Shown piece after piece: positions 1-5,983 of a stretch of DNA of 13,379 nt. Both the position numbers and the translations under genes were made by a program. The notes beneath the pieces were generated by a model. The model saw only the letters and a program-made list of their open reading frames with translations, was not told the DNA's origin and made no database searches. Origin of the DNA: an uncultured Bacteroidota bacterium (GTDB lineage Bacteria > Bacteroidota > Bacteroidia > UBA7662); the NCBI GenBank assembly GCA_903856555.1, contig CAIOCC010000211.1, positions 1 to 13,379 on the forward strand, given 5' to 3'. Numbering within the stretch: the stretch's first letter is position 1; the number at the start of each line of letters is the position of its first letter.

Positions 1-668
1 ATCCATTCCAATATTTTGGAAGCCAAATCCAATACCGGGGAATCAGCTCCCTGTCGGTAACGACCCTCCAAGGGTATATGCCCAAAGGTGCAACCCCAAG
101 GACTCCATGTTTCCGATCGAAAGGCCGGCGAATCAACCTCCCCCACGGGAGGCAATTGATAGGGGTCACCAACCAAAATAATTTTGTGCCAAGAAGAAGA
201 ATCGTAAACTTGTTGTAACAAATCTCCAATCAAAGCCTCACCCCCTCCGCTTCCGTTGCCCATCATCGATGCTTCGTCCACTACAAAAACGCAGGGCTCA
301 TCCCGTTCCATGGATTTGAGTTCAAAACGAACCCGCAATCCCCGACCCGGCATCAAGGCCTCCTCCACCGGCCTGTACAATTGACGATGCAAGGTATTGG
401 CCCGCATCCGCGTTGTTCTGGCCAAAACCTTGGCCGCCCGCCCCGTGGGCGCTAACAAAACAACCGGCCTTTCCAAAGCCTGCATCCATTGGACCAACGC
501 CTTCATCATAAAGGTTTTACCGCTACCGGCCGGCCCGCTGATCACCTGCACACCCCGCTCCTGATCGCTCATCACAAATTCCTCCAACGTCTGCAAGGCC
601 AAACGCTGGCTTTCATCGGCCTTGAAACCACCGGGGCCTCCTTCAAAAAACGCCAACAGGCCCTTCAT
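1..668 (-). CDS. RecD/Pif1-like SF1B DNA helicase (C-terminus beyond left edge)
   Basis: This is an ATP-dependent superfamily 1B DNA helicase, probably acting 5'-3' in DNA repair or recombination. I translated the minus strand directly: 222 codons are visible from ATG at 668 to the window edge. Motifs in order are Walker A GPAGSGKT (residues 45-52), motif Ia APTGRAAKV (73-81), Walker B/motif II VVDEAS (129-134), motif III GDPYQLPPVG (167-176) and a motif IV-like GRYRQ (202-206). The QLPPVG form is typical of RecD and RecD-like proteins. About 470-500 residues are usual for the short Bacteroidota RecD-like proteins, so roughly half is missing. The frame is open upstream of 668 into the preceding gene, but ATG 668 gives a sensible N-terminus. 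It follows the DUF3050 gene by 21 bp and is probably co-transcribed. Family is clear; the exact subfamily (RecD2-like or Pif1-like) is not. Confidence 0.88.
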   Translation of the reverse strand, partial: MKGLLAFFEGGPGGFKADESQRLALQTLEEFVMSDQERGVQVISGPAGSGKTFMMKALVQWMQALERPVVLLAPTGRAAKVLARTTRMRANTLHRQLYRPVEEALMPGRGLRVRFELKSMERDEPCVFVVDEASMMGNGSGGGEALIGDLLQQVYDSSSWHKIILVGDPYQLPPVGEVDSPAFRSETWSPWGCTFGHIPLEGRYRQGADSPVLDLASKILEW

Positions 669-689
669 GTCCCCAGTTTCTTTGGCAAA

Positions 690-1478
690 TTAGGTCAACG
701 ATTCCTGTGCAGGCAGGGCAGCCATCACCGCATCCCACAAAGCAATGCGCGCTTCCAAGGCATCGGCCACCGCCACCGCCGCCTCTTGCCAACGACGCTC
801 ATCGTTCCCGCAGGCCAAAGCGGTCATCCGGTAGGCCAAGTGTTTGTGGTGTTCTCCGTCTACCTCGATATGCCGCTCCAAGTAATACTTGAACGTACTC
901 AAACGACCCGGCATCGCGCGATCCAGGGTATCAACCATCTTGAGAAACATATCCGGAATCAGATCCTCCCGGCCCAACGTAAAAACCGCTGCCAGTTCAT
1001 GAACCTCCGCCCTTTGAATCAGGCCAAAAGTGTTTTGGTTAAATCCAAGGCCGCCCGGTGGAAGACCTTCCGAAGGCCCCAAATCCCCCAAACCCTCGGA
1101 TGCCCTGACATATTGCTCAAAAGCCTCGGTCTCAACCCCCGCCTCTTTCATGGCCCGGATGTACAATTCAAAATGTGAAATACGACCCCCGGCCGGGTCC
1201 TCATCGCTTTCTTCCCCCAAAACAATCTCGTTAATAAGGTAACGGACCTCCGGGTCGCCCACCGGCTTCCAGGGGAGATGCATGCCCGTTAATTGGACCT
1301 GCAATGCCTTGACCAAGGACATAAAGTCCCAGACCGCAAAGGCATGATGGGCCATAAAAACCTGCACTTGCTCCAGGGTTTGGATGGACCCGTAGAGCGG
1401 ATGGGCCAAAAGGCGCTCCCTTTGGGGCGCTACATCGGCCAAAAGACGGTCGATGGTGGGTTGATTGGAATTCGTCAT
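690..1478 (-). CDS. DUF3050 family protein, heme-oxygenase-like fold
   Basis: This is a 262-residue protein of the DUF3050 family, predicted to be an all-helical heme-oxygenase-like fold; no reaction is established that I know of. Family landmarks are HHAFAVWDFMSL (44-55), LGEESDED (87-94) followed by SHFELYIRAM (101-110), and a His-rich C-terminal helix HIEVDGEHHKH (203-213). The last contains HxxxDxxH (H203, D207, H210), resembling the ligand pattern of heme-oxygenase-like diiron enzymes; a metal-dependent oxidase role is inference only. The reading frame is open 40 codons further upstream, but ATG 1478 matches the family's N-terminus and length, and the longer form would run across the divergent nhaD start. 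There is no signal peptide. It is divergent from nhaD across 60 bp and 21 bp ahead of the helicase gene. Confidence 0.85.
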   Translation of the reverse strand: MTNSNQPTIDRLLADVAPQRERLLAHPLYGSIQTLEQVQVFMAHHAFAVWDFMSLVKALQVQLTGMHLPWKPVGDPEVRYLINEIVLGEESDEDPAGGRISHFELYIRAMKEAGVETEAFEQYVRASEGLGDLGPSEGLPPGGLGFNQNTFGLIQRAEVHELAAVFTLGREDLIPDMFLKMVDTLDRAMPGRLSTFKYYLERHIEVDGEHHKHLAYRMTALACGNDERRWQEAAVAVADALEARIALWDAVMAALPAQESLT

Positions 1479-1510
1479 AAAGTCAAAACGCGAAATAAAT
1501 GAACGGGTTT

Positions 1511-1518
1511 TACCTTTG
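1511..1518 (+). promoter_or_regulatory. Candidate -7 box (TACCTTTG) for nhaD
   Basis: TACCTTTG fits the Bacteroidota -7 consensus TAnnTTTG and lies 20 bp before the nhaD ATG, implying a leader of about 14 nt. No TTG element is seen at the expected -33 distance, so this rests on the -7 box alone. It sits in the 60-bp divergent gap between the DUF3050 and nhaD genes. Confidence 0.25.
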
Positions 1519-1538
1519 GGCATCAAAATTTTTAACCC

Positions 1539-2897
1539 ATGGTAACCGCCCTCATTCTGGTCTTCGTCCTTGGCTACGCCGCCATTGCTTTGGAGCACCC
1601 CATCAAAATCAACAAAACAGCTTCGGCCCTGCTCACCGCCGTCATCGCCTGGACCCTGCTCGTCATGCTGCCCATGCCCGCTGGCATTGAGGGCAGCTCC
1701 GCTTTCGCCGCTTACCTGAGCGGTTTGGGAGAGGCCGGCTTAGGCAATCTACAGGAGCATTTCAAGCACTTTGTCGGCCATGAATTGAGCCACCATCTGG
1801 GCAGTATCTCCGAAATTCTTTTCTTCCTCTTGGGCGCCATGACCATTGTGGAATTGGTGGATGCCCATCAAGGCTTCCGCATTATCACCGACCGCATCAC
1901 CACCAAGAATACCGTCAAGCTCCTTTGGATCGTCTCCATCATCACCTTTTTCCTTTCCTCGGTTTTGGATAACCTGACCACCTCCATTGTCATGGTTTCG
2001 TTGCTCAGGAAGTTAATCAAAGAAGCCGAACAACGCAAATTCTTTGCCGGAATGGTCATCATCGCCGCCAATGCCGGTGGAGCTTGGACCCCGATTGGAG
2101 ATGTTACAACGACGATGTTATGGATCGGTGGCCAAATCAGCACCGGTGCCATCATGTCCACCGTTTTCCTTCCTTCGTTGGTCTGCTTGATTGTTCCCTT
2201 GGGCGTTCTATCGTTCAGCCTCAAAGGCGAAATCAAAGGCTTTGATCAAGCCACGAGCAATCAGGACCAAGGCAGTGTCAAAGGATCCTTGTTGATGCTC
2301 ATCCTGGGCGTGGGTTCGCTGCTCTTTGTACCCGTGTTCAAAACCGTCACTCACCACCCCCCTTACCTTGGTATCTTGCTGGGATTGGGATTGTTATGGT
2401 TGGTTTCGGAACTCCTACATGCCGACAAGGACGAAGAAGAGCGCAAGCCTTACACCGCCGTGCATGCCTTGTCCAAAGTTGATACCTCCAGTGTATTGTT
2501 CTTCCTCGGAATTCTTTTGGCCATTTCGGCCCTTCAAACCGCCAACATCTTATCGGCCGCTGCGACTTGGCTGGACCAAACGGTGGGCGACCTGCGCATC
2601 ATCGTTTACTTGATTGGTATGCTTTCGGCTATTATTGATAATGTTCCGTTGGTCGCAGCCAGCCAAGGCATGTACGACATGACAACGTATCCCATGGATC
2701 ATTGGATGTGGCAATTCATGGCCTATTGCGCCGGCGTTGGTGGTAGTGGTTTGATCATCGGTTCTGCAGCTGGGGTTGCCGTCATGGGGATGGAGAAAAT
2801 TGAATTTGGCTGGTACCTGCGCAAAATCACCCTTTGGGCCATCCTCGGCTACACCGCCGGTGCCGTGGTTTACCTGGTGATGCAGGGTTTGGTCTAA
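1539..2897 (+). CDS. nhaD: NhaD-type Na+/H+ antiporter
   Basis: This 452-residue inner-membrane protein exchanges cytoplasmic Na+ (or Li+) for H+, supporting sodium and pH homeostasis. It belongs to the NhaD branch of the ion-transporter superfamily. It is mostly hydrophobic, with about a dozen membrane segments. Conserved polar motifs within membrane segments are ISEILFFLLGAMTIVELVDA (90-109), LDNLTTSIVMV (143-153), NAGGAWTPIGDVTTTMLW (178-195) and IIDNVPLVAAS (365-375). The paired LDN and IDN motifs are the inverted-repeat signature of this fold. Length is normal. ATG 1539 begins directly with the first membrane segment, and there is no Shine-Dalgarno sequence. It is 58 bp upstream of rfbC on the same strand and could be the first gene of the block running to 5440, though the repeat-bearing gap leaves this open. 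Confidence 0.93.
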   Translation: MVTALILVFVLGYAAIALEHPIKINKTASALLTAVIAWTLLVMLPMPAGIEGSSAFAAYLSGLGEAGLGNLQEHFKHFVGHELSHHLGSISEILFFLLGAMTIVELVDAHQGFRIITDRITTKNTVKLLWIVSIITFFLSSVLDNLTTSIVMVSLLRKLIKEAEQRKFFAGMVIIAANAGGAWTPIGDVTTTMLWIGGQISTGAIMSTVFLPSLVCLIVPLGVLSFSLKGEIKGFDQATSNQDQGSVKGSLLMLILGVGSLLFVPVFKTVTHHPPYLGILLGLGLLWLVSELLHADKDEEERKPYTAVHALSKVDTSSVLFFLGILLAISALQTANILSAAATWLDQTVGDLRIIVYLIGMLSAIIDNVPLVAASQGMYDMTTYPMDHWMWQFMAYCAGVGGSGLIIGSAAGVAVMGMEKIEFGWYLRKITLWAILGYTAGAVVYLVMQGLV

Positions 2898-2898
2898 T

Positions 2899-2943
2899 CA
2901 ACCTCTGCCCAAACAACCTCTGCCCAGACAATTACTGCCCAGA
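2899..2943 (+). repeat. Three 15-bp tandem direct repeats between nhaD and rfbC
   Basis: Three adjacent 15-bp units share the core CTGCCCA: 2899-2913 (CAACCTCTGCCCAAA), 2914-2928 (CAACCTCTGCCCAGA) and 2929-2943 (CAATTACTGCCCAGA). Units 1 and 2 differ at one base. They start one base after the nhaD stop and fill most of the 58-bp gap. The frame is open into rfbC and would read QPLPK, QPLPR, QLLPR, but no ATG/GTG/TTG start lies in the repeat in that frame, so it is probably untranslated. Confidence 0.85.
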
Positions 2944-2955
2944 TCACCAGCCGCT

Positions 2956-3513
2956 ATGGATTTCCAAGCCGGACCCCTGCCCGGTCTCTTCATCATAGAG
3001 CCCCGGATTTTTGGCGATGCCAGGGGGCATTTTTTGGAGACCTACCGCAAGGATCTTTTCGCGGCCAACGGTATCCACGAAGACTTTGTCCAAGACAACC
3101 AATCTCTGTCCGGCAAGGGCATCTTGAGAGGCTTGCATTTTCAGGCGCCCCCCCATGCCCAGGGCAAACTGGTACGGGTTCTGCAAGGCCGTGTCTTGGA
3201 TGTCGTGGTGGATCTTCGACGTTCATCCCCCACCTACGGGCGCTGGTTCAGCTTGGAACTAAGCCCCGAAAAAGGAAGGATGTTCTACATCCCCCCCGGC
3301 TTTGCGCACGGCTTCCTGACCCTGGAGGATCAAACCATCTTTGCCTACCAATGCACGGATTATTACCATCCACCCTCCGAGGGAGGCCTGCGATGGGACG
3401 ACCCGTCGCTGGCCATTGATTGGGGTAGGAAGGACCCCCAAAATCCGCCCTTGGTTTCGGCCAAAGACCAAATTCTTCCGTATTTTGAGGACTTTAACAG
3501 TCCTTTTGCATGA
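2956..3513 (+). CDS. rfbC: dTDP-4-dehydrorhamnose 3,5-epimerase
   Basis: This 185-residue cytoplasmic cupin enzyme epimerises C3 and C5 of dTDP-4-dehydro-6-deoxy-D-glucose, the third step of dTDP-L-rhamnose synthesis for surface polysaccharides. Visible family features are the N-terminal GLFIIEPRIFGDARGHFLET (10-29), QDNQSLS (46-52), and ILRGLHFQ (56-63) with catalytic base H61. K71 and R74 follow, then the IPPGFAHGF loop (112-120), Y131 as the catalytic tyrosine in the FAYQCTDYY segment, and SAKD (168-171) near the C-terminus. All key residues are present and length is normal. The partner genes rfbA, rfbB and rfbD are absent from the window. Its stop overlaps the TDO start (ATGA), so the two are probably translationally coupled although their pathways are unrelated. 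Confidence 0.95.
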   Translation: MDFQAGPLPGLFIIEPRIFGDARGHFLETYRKDLFAANGIHEDFVQDNQSLSGKGILRGLHFQAPPHAQGKLVRVLQGRVLDVVVDLRRSSPTYGRWFSLELSPEKGRMFYIPPGFAHGFLTLEDQTIFAYQCTDYYHPPSEGGLRWDDPSLAIDWGRKDPQNPPLVSAKDQILPYFEDFNSPFA

Positions 3514-4502
3514 GTTTTTCGCCGGATATTCTTCACAAACTGGAGCAACTCCAGGCCAAATACGATGCCCTGGGGCAGGACCTGGGTTCCTATCTCGAGG
3601 GTCTTCTGCAAGCCGATTTTCTTCCCTATTGGGATTATGTTCAGCTGGATGTCCTTCTGAATCTTCAAAAACCCCGAACCGCCTTTGAGGACGAAAAAAT
3701 TTTCATCCTCTATCACCAAATCACCGAGCTCTATTTCAAACTCTGCCTCAACGAGCTGGCCCAATTGTGCCGCCCCGAGGATCACCCATCGGCCGCCACC
3801 GTTCAAGCCCAAGAGGTCCTGATGCGGGTCGAGCGGGTCAACCGTTACTTTGACGCCTTGGCCTTGTCCTTCTCAATCATGACGGACGGAATGGATCCTG
3901 AACAATTTTTGAAATTTCGAATGGCCTTGCTGCCAGCCTCCGGATTTCAATCCGCCCAATACCGCGAAATCGAAATGCACTGCACCGAATTAAATCAATT
4001 GGTGCATCGGGATTTTCGCGACCGCATCCAACCGGATGCAGACATCGAGACGCTGTACGCCCACATCTATTGGAAACAAGGGGCCATGGAGCTGCAATCG
4101 GGCAAGAAGACGTTGACCCTCACACAATTCGAGGCCAAATACGACAAAACCCTCCAGGCCAGAGCCCACCAACTCCGGGGGCATACCTTGGCGAGCCTCT
4201 GGCACCGCTGGTCCACCGGTTCCACCGAGCCATCGCCCACGCTGCAGGCCTTGGCCCAGGCTCTACGTATCCTCGATCATCGCGTGAATGTGGATTGGCC
4301 TTTGGCCCACTACCGGACCGCGGTCCGCTATTTACAGCGCCCCACCCAAGACATAGCCGCCACCGGAGGCACCAACTGGCAACAATACCTACCGCCCCGT
4401 ATGCAATTGCGGATTTTCTTCCCCTGGTTGTGGACCGAATCCCAAATCGAATCCTGGGGCAAAAAAGACCTGCTTCGTGACGAACCAAGTCCTGCTTCGT
4501 GA
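3510..4502 (+). CDS. kynA: Tryptophan 2,3-dioxygenase family protein
   Basis: This 330-residue cytoplasmic heme enzyme is expected to convert L-tryptophan and O2 to N-formylkynurenine, opening the kynurenine pathway. Family motifs are FILYHQITELYFK (65-77), whose H69 corresponds to the distal-pocket histidine, and FRMALLPASGFQSAQYREIE (136-155), the substrate-binding loop. WPLAHYRTAV (263-272) contains H267, the likely proximal heme ligand, and ATGGTNWQQYL (284-294) follows. The fold is all-helical with no signal peptide. The start overlaps the rfbC stop by 4 bp, and the stop overlaps the regulator's GTG as GTGA. The C-terminus is odd: a 22-bp tandem duplication at 4465-4508 shifts the frame. 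The protein now ends DEPSPAS, whereas the single-copy sequence would end DEP. This should not affect the catalytic core. The downstream Rid gene supports a tryptophan-degradation role. Confidence 0.9.
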   Translation: MSFSPDILHKLEQLQAKYDALGQDLGSYLEGLLQADFLPYWDYVQLDVLLNLQKPRTAFEDEKIFILYHQITELYFKLCLNELAQLCRPEDHPSAATVQAQEVLMRVERVNRYFDALALSFSIMTDGMDPEQFLKFRMALLPASGFQSAQYREIEMHCTELNQLVHRDFRDRIQPDADIETLYAHIYWKQGAMELQSGKKTLTLTQFEAKYDKTLQARAHQLRGHTLASLWHRWSTGSTEPSPTLQALAQALRILDHRVNVDWPLAHYRTAVRYLQRPTQDIAATGGTNWQQYLPPRMQLRIFFPWLWTESQIESWGKKDLLRDEPSPAS

Positions 4503-4508
4503 CGAACC
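4465..4508 (+). repeat. 22-bp tandem duplication at the TDO/regulator junction
   Basis: Two adjacent 22-bp units, 4465-4486 and 4487-4508, match at 21 of 22 positions (A4468 against T4490). Both contain CCTGCTTCGTGACGAACC. Because 22 is not a multiple of three, copy 2 is read in another frame. It supplies the present TDO stop (TGA 4500-4502) and the regulator's GTG start (4499). Copy 1 retains a second GTG (4477) that opens only an 11-codon frame ending at TAA 4510-4512. Confidence 0.95.
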
Positions 4509-5440
4509 CTAAAGCGGGTCAAAAACAATCGGATGCAGGCAAGCTCCTGCGGCTCTTCAGGCTTTTGAATTTGTTATGGAATACCTCCACGGGTTTGAGG
4601 GTGGAAGAAATCGCTCAGATTCAAGGTATTAGCAAACGAACCGCATACAGGGATCTGGACATTCTGGACCAAAGCGGTTTTGTGTTAATTCAAGAGGAGC
4701 GGAGTGGACGATTCCGACTAAGCCAGGCCCGAGAAAGCGGGCAATTGCTGGGCTTTGACCGAGCCGAAGCCGATTTGCTGCTCACGGCCATCGCCGCTAC
4801 CACCCCCACCAAAGGAAGGGATCGCCTCATCACCAAGCTGCGTTCCTTTGCGAACCTTCCGGAACCTATGGTTCCCAACCCAACGAACCCCGAGGCCCCA
4901 ACCCCTTACAGCTTGTTACACGAGGCGATACGTCGCAAACAATGCGTCCTCCTCATGGCCTATCGCTCGGCCCATTCCCGTTCGGAACGGAACCGCAGCA
5001 TCGAGCCCTACGCCTTCAGCGATGACCTATCGGCCGTCCTGGCCTACGAGCCGTCCGCATCAGCCATCAAAACCTTCAAATTGGACCGCATTGGGGAGGT
5101 ACGTATCCTCCGCGAGCCCTGGAAACACGAGCATCTCCATCAAAGTCCCGAGCAGGATCCCTTTGGCCTACCATTGGGCCCGGAGTCCATTGAAATCAAG
5201 CTCTCGCTGGGCGCGCTCAGCGCTCAGTTGTTTAGGGAAGAATTCCCAACCCATGCCCATCGATTGCAACCGATTTCTGCCCATGCCAACGACACGACGA
5301 CTTGGCTTTTGCATCTCCGCGTAGGGTCCATGCAAGGCATTGGTCGATTTGTGTTAGGATTGATTGACGATGTTCAAATTATCGCCCCGGCATCCTTCAA
5401 AAAATACCTCCGTGATCGCATCGGTCAAAAACTTCGCTGA
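4499..5440 (+). CDS. HTH-WYL domain transcriptional regulator (YafY/DeoR-like)
   Basis: This 313-residue cytoplasmic DNA-binding protein has an N-terminal winged helix-turn-helix (about 17-75, recognition region ISKRTAYRDLDIL at 44-56), a linker, and a WYL ligand-sensing domain (about 137-207). A C-terminal extension typical of the family follows. WYL landmarks are the helix LLHEAIRRKQCVLLMAYRS (139-157), RSIEPYAF (166-173) and the strand FKLDRIGEVRIL (193-204). At the position that names the family, usually W-Y-L-V, this protein reads AVLAYE (179-184), so the tryptophan and tyrosine are not conserved. The likely start is GTG 4499, overlapping the TDO stop as GTGA. No ATG gives a complete HTH, and the GTG was supplied by the 22-bp duplication. 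Position directly after TDO suggests it controls this operon or tryptophan catabolism; the ligand is unknown. Confidence 0.88.
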   Translation: MTNPKAGQKQSDAGKLLRLFRLLNLLWNTSTGLRVEEIAQIQGISKRTAYRDLDILDQSGFVLIQEERSGRFRLSQARESGQLLGFDRAEADLLLTAIAATTPTKGRDRLITKLRSFANLPEPMVPNPTNPEAPTPYSLLHEAIRRKQCVLLMAYRSAHSRSERNRSIEPYAFSDDLSAVLAYEPSASAIKTFKLDRIGEVRILREPWKHEHLHQSPEQDPFGLPLGPESIEIKLSLGALSAQLFREEFPTHAHRLQPISAHANDTTTWLLHLRVGSMQGIGRFVLGLIDDVQIIAPASFKKYLRDRIGQKLR

Positions 5441-5480
5441 AAAAACACCCTTCAAACCTAGCTTTTTCTATTGCCAAGGA

Positions 5481-5921
5481 CTACCCTTCTTCAAGGTAGG
5501 CAACACATTTTAACTCGACTACAATTTCGGTAGGCAGAGCGCCCACCTCCACCGTCGTACGGCAAGGCTTGTTGGCCAGGGGACCCATGATTTCTGCATA
5601 AAGCCGGTTAAAGGTGAGGAAATCCCTTTTCATATCCGTCAAAAAAACCGTAACATCGACCAAATGCTCCAAACCGGCTCCGTGCTGGGCCAGGACCGAA
5701 CGCACATTCTCAAAAACCTGACGAATCTGCGCCTCCAAGTCAAACGCCTTGTAGCGACCGCTGGCATCCAATTCCAAACCAGGCACATCCAAGGCCGCTG
5801 CTTCGGTATCCGGCCGCCTGGGCCCTATGCCAGAGAGGTAAATCCAAGGCCCCATCTTTCGGGAATGAGGATAAAGCCCCACCGGGCGCGGGGCTCCGCT
5901 GGTCGAAAACATGGTGCTCAT
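5481..5921 (-). CDS. Rid-family protein, probable 2-aminomuconate deaminase
   Basis: This 146-residue cytoplasmic protein has the Rid (YjgF/YER057c/UK114) fold, normally a trimer with active sites between subunits. Features are YPHSRKMGPWIYLSGIGPRR (17-36), RPD (36-38), QIRQVFENVRSVL (65-77), LVDVTVFLTDM (87-97), the conserved arginine R121 in CRTTVEVGALP, and E136. The opening PRPVGLYPHS...WIYLSG.GPRRPDT and the longer-than-usual N-terminal half (simple RidA proteins are about 125-130 residues) resemble bacterial 2-aminomuconate deaminases. Those release ammonia from 2-aminomuconate in 3-hydroxyanthranilate or 2-nitrobenzoate degradation. Convergence with TDO and its regulator, 40 bp away, supports that reading. 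A general imine/enamine deaminase is the alternative. Rid membership is near certain; the substrate is inferred. Confidence 0.88.
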   Translation of the reverse strand: MSTMFSTSGAPRPVGLYPHSRKMGPWIYLSGIGPRRPDTEAAALDVPGLELDASGRYKAFDLEAQIRQVFENVRSVLAQHGAGLEHLVDVTVFLTDMKRDFLTFNRLYAEIMGPLANKPCRTTVEVGALPTEIVVELKCVAYLEEG

Positions 5922-5945
5922 TTAATTAAAACTTAATTTAGTAAT

Positions 5946-5973
5946 CAAAGATAACTTAAACTCAAAAGACAAA
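5946..5973 (-). promoter_or_regulatory. Candidate promoter for the Rid gene
   Basis: On the minus strand, TATCTTTG (5946-5953) matches the Bacteroidota -7 box TAnnTTTG exactly. TTTG (5970-5973) lies 16 bp upstream, slightly closer than the usual 17-23 bp for the -33 element. Predicted transcription would start near 5939, giving an AT-rich leader of about 18 nt before ATG 5921. It would let the Rid gene be transcribed independently of the nuclease gene behind it. Confidence 0.45.
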
Positions 5974-5983
5974 TGGTCATGCA

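Noticed and set aside
7..20. TCCAA-N4-TTGGA inverted repeat shared with 8425-8438
   Set aside because: A 15-nt match on opposite strands is not very unlikely by chance in a 13-kb window, and this copy is inside helicase coding sequence.
489..1178. 229-codon plus-strand open frame
   Set aside because: It lies antisense to the helicase and DUF3050 genes, has Gln/His/Arg-rich low-complexity composition and no recognisable domain. It is a shadow frame.
1479..1598. 40-residue upstream extension of the DUF3050 frame
   Set aside because: It would overlap the divergent nhaD start, and ATG 1478 matches the family's N-terminus.
4477..4512. 11-codon leader peptide from GTG 4477
   Set aside because: It arises from the 22-bp duplication inside the TDO coding region, and nothing shows that it is translated.
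5441..5480. Possible bidirectional terminator between the convergent WYL and Rid genes
   Set aside because: No stable inverted repeat was found, only short T and A runs.
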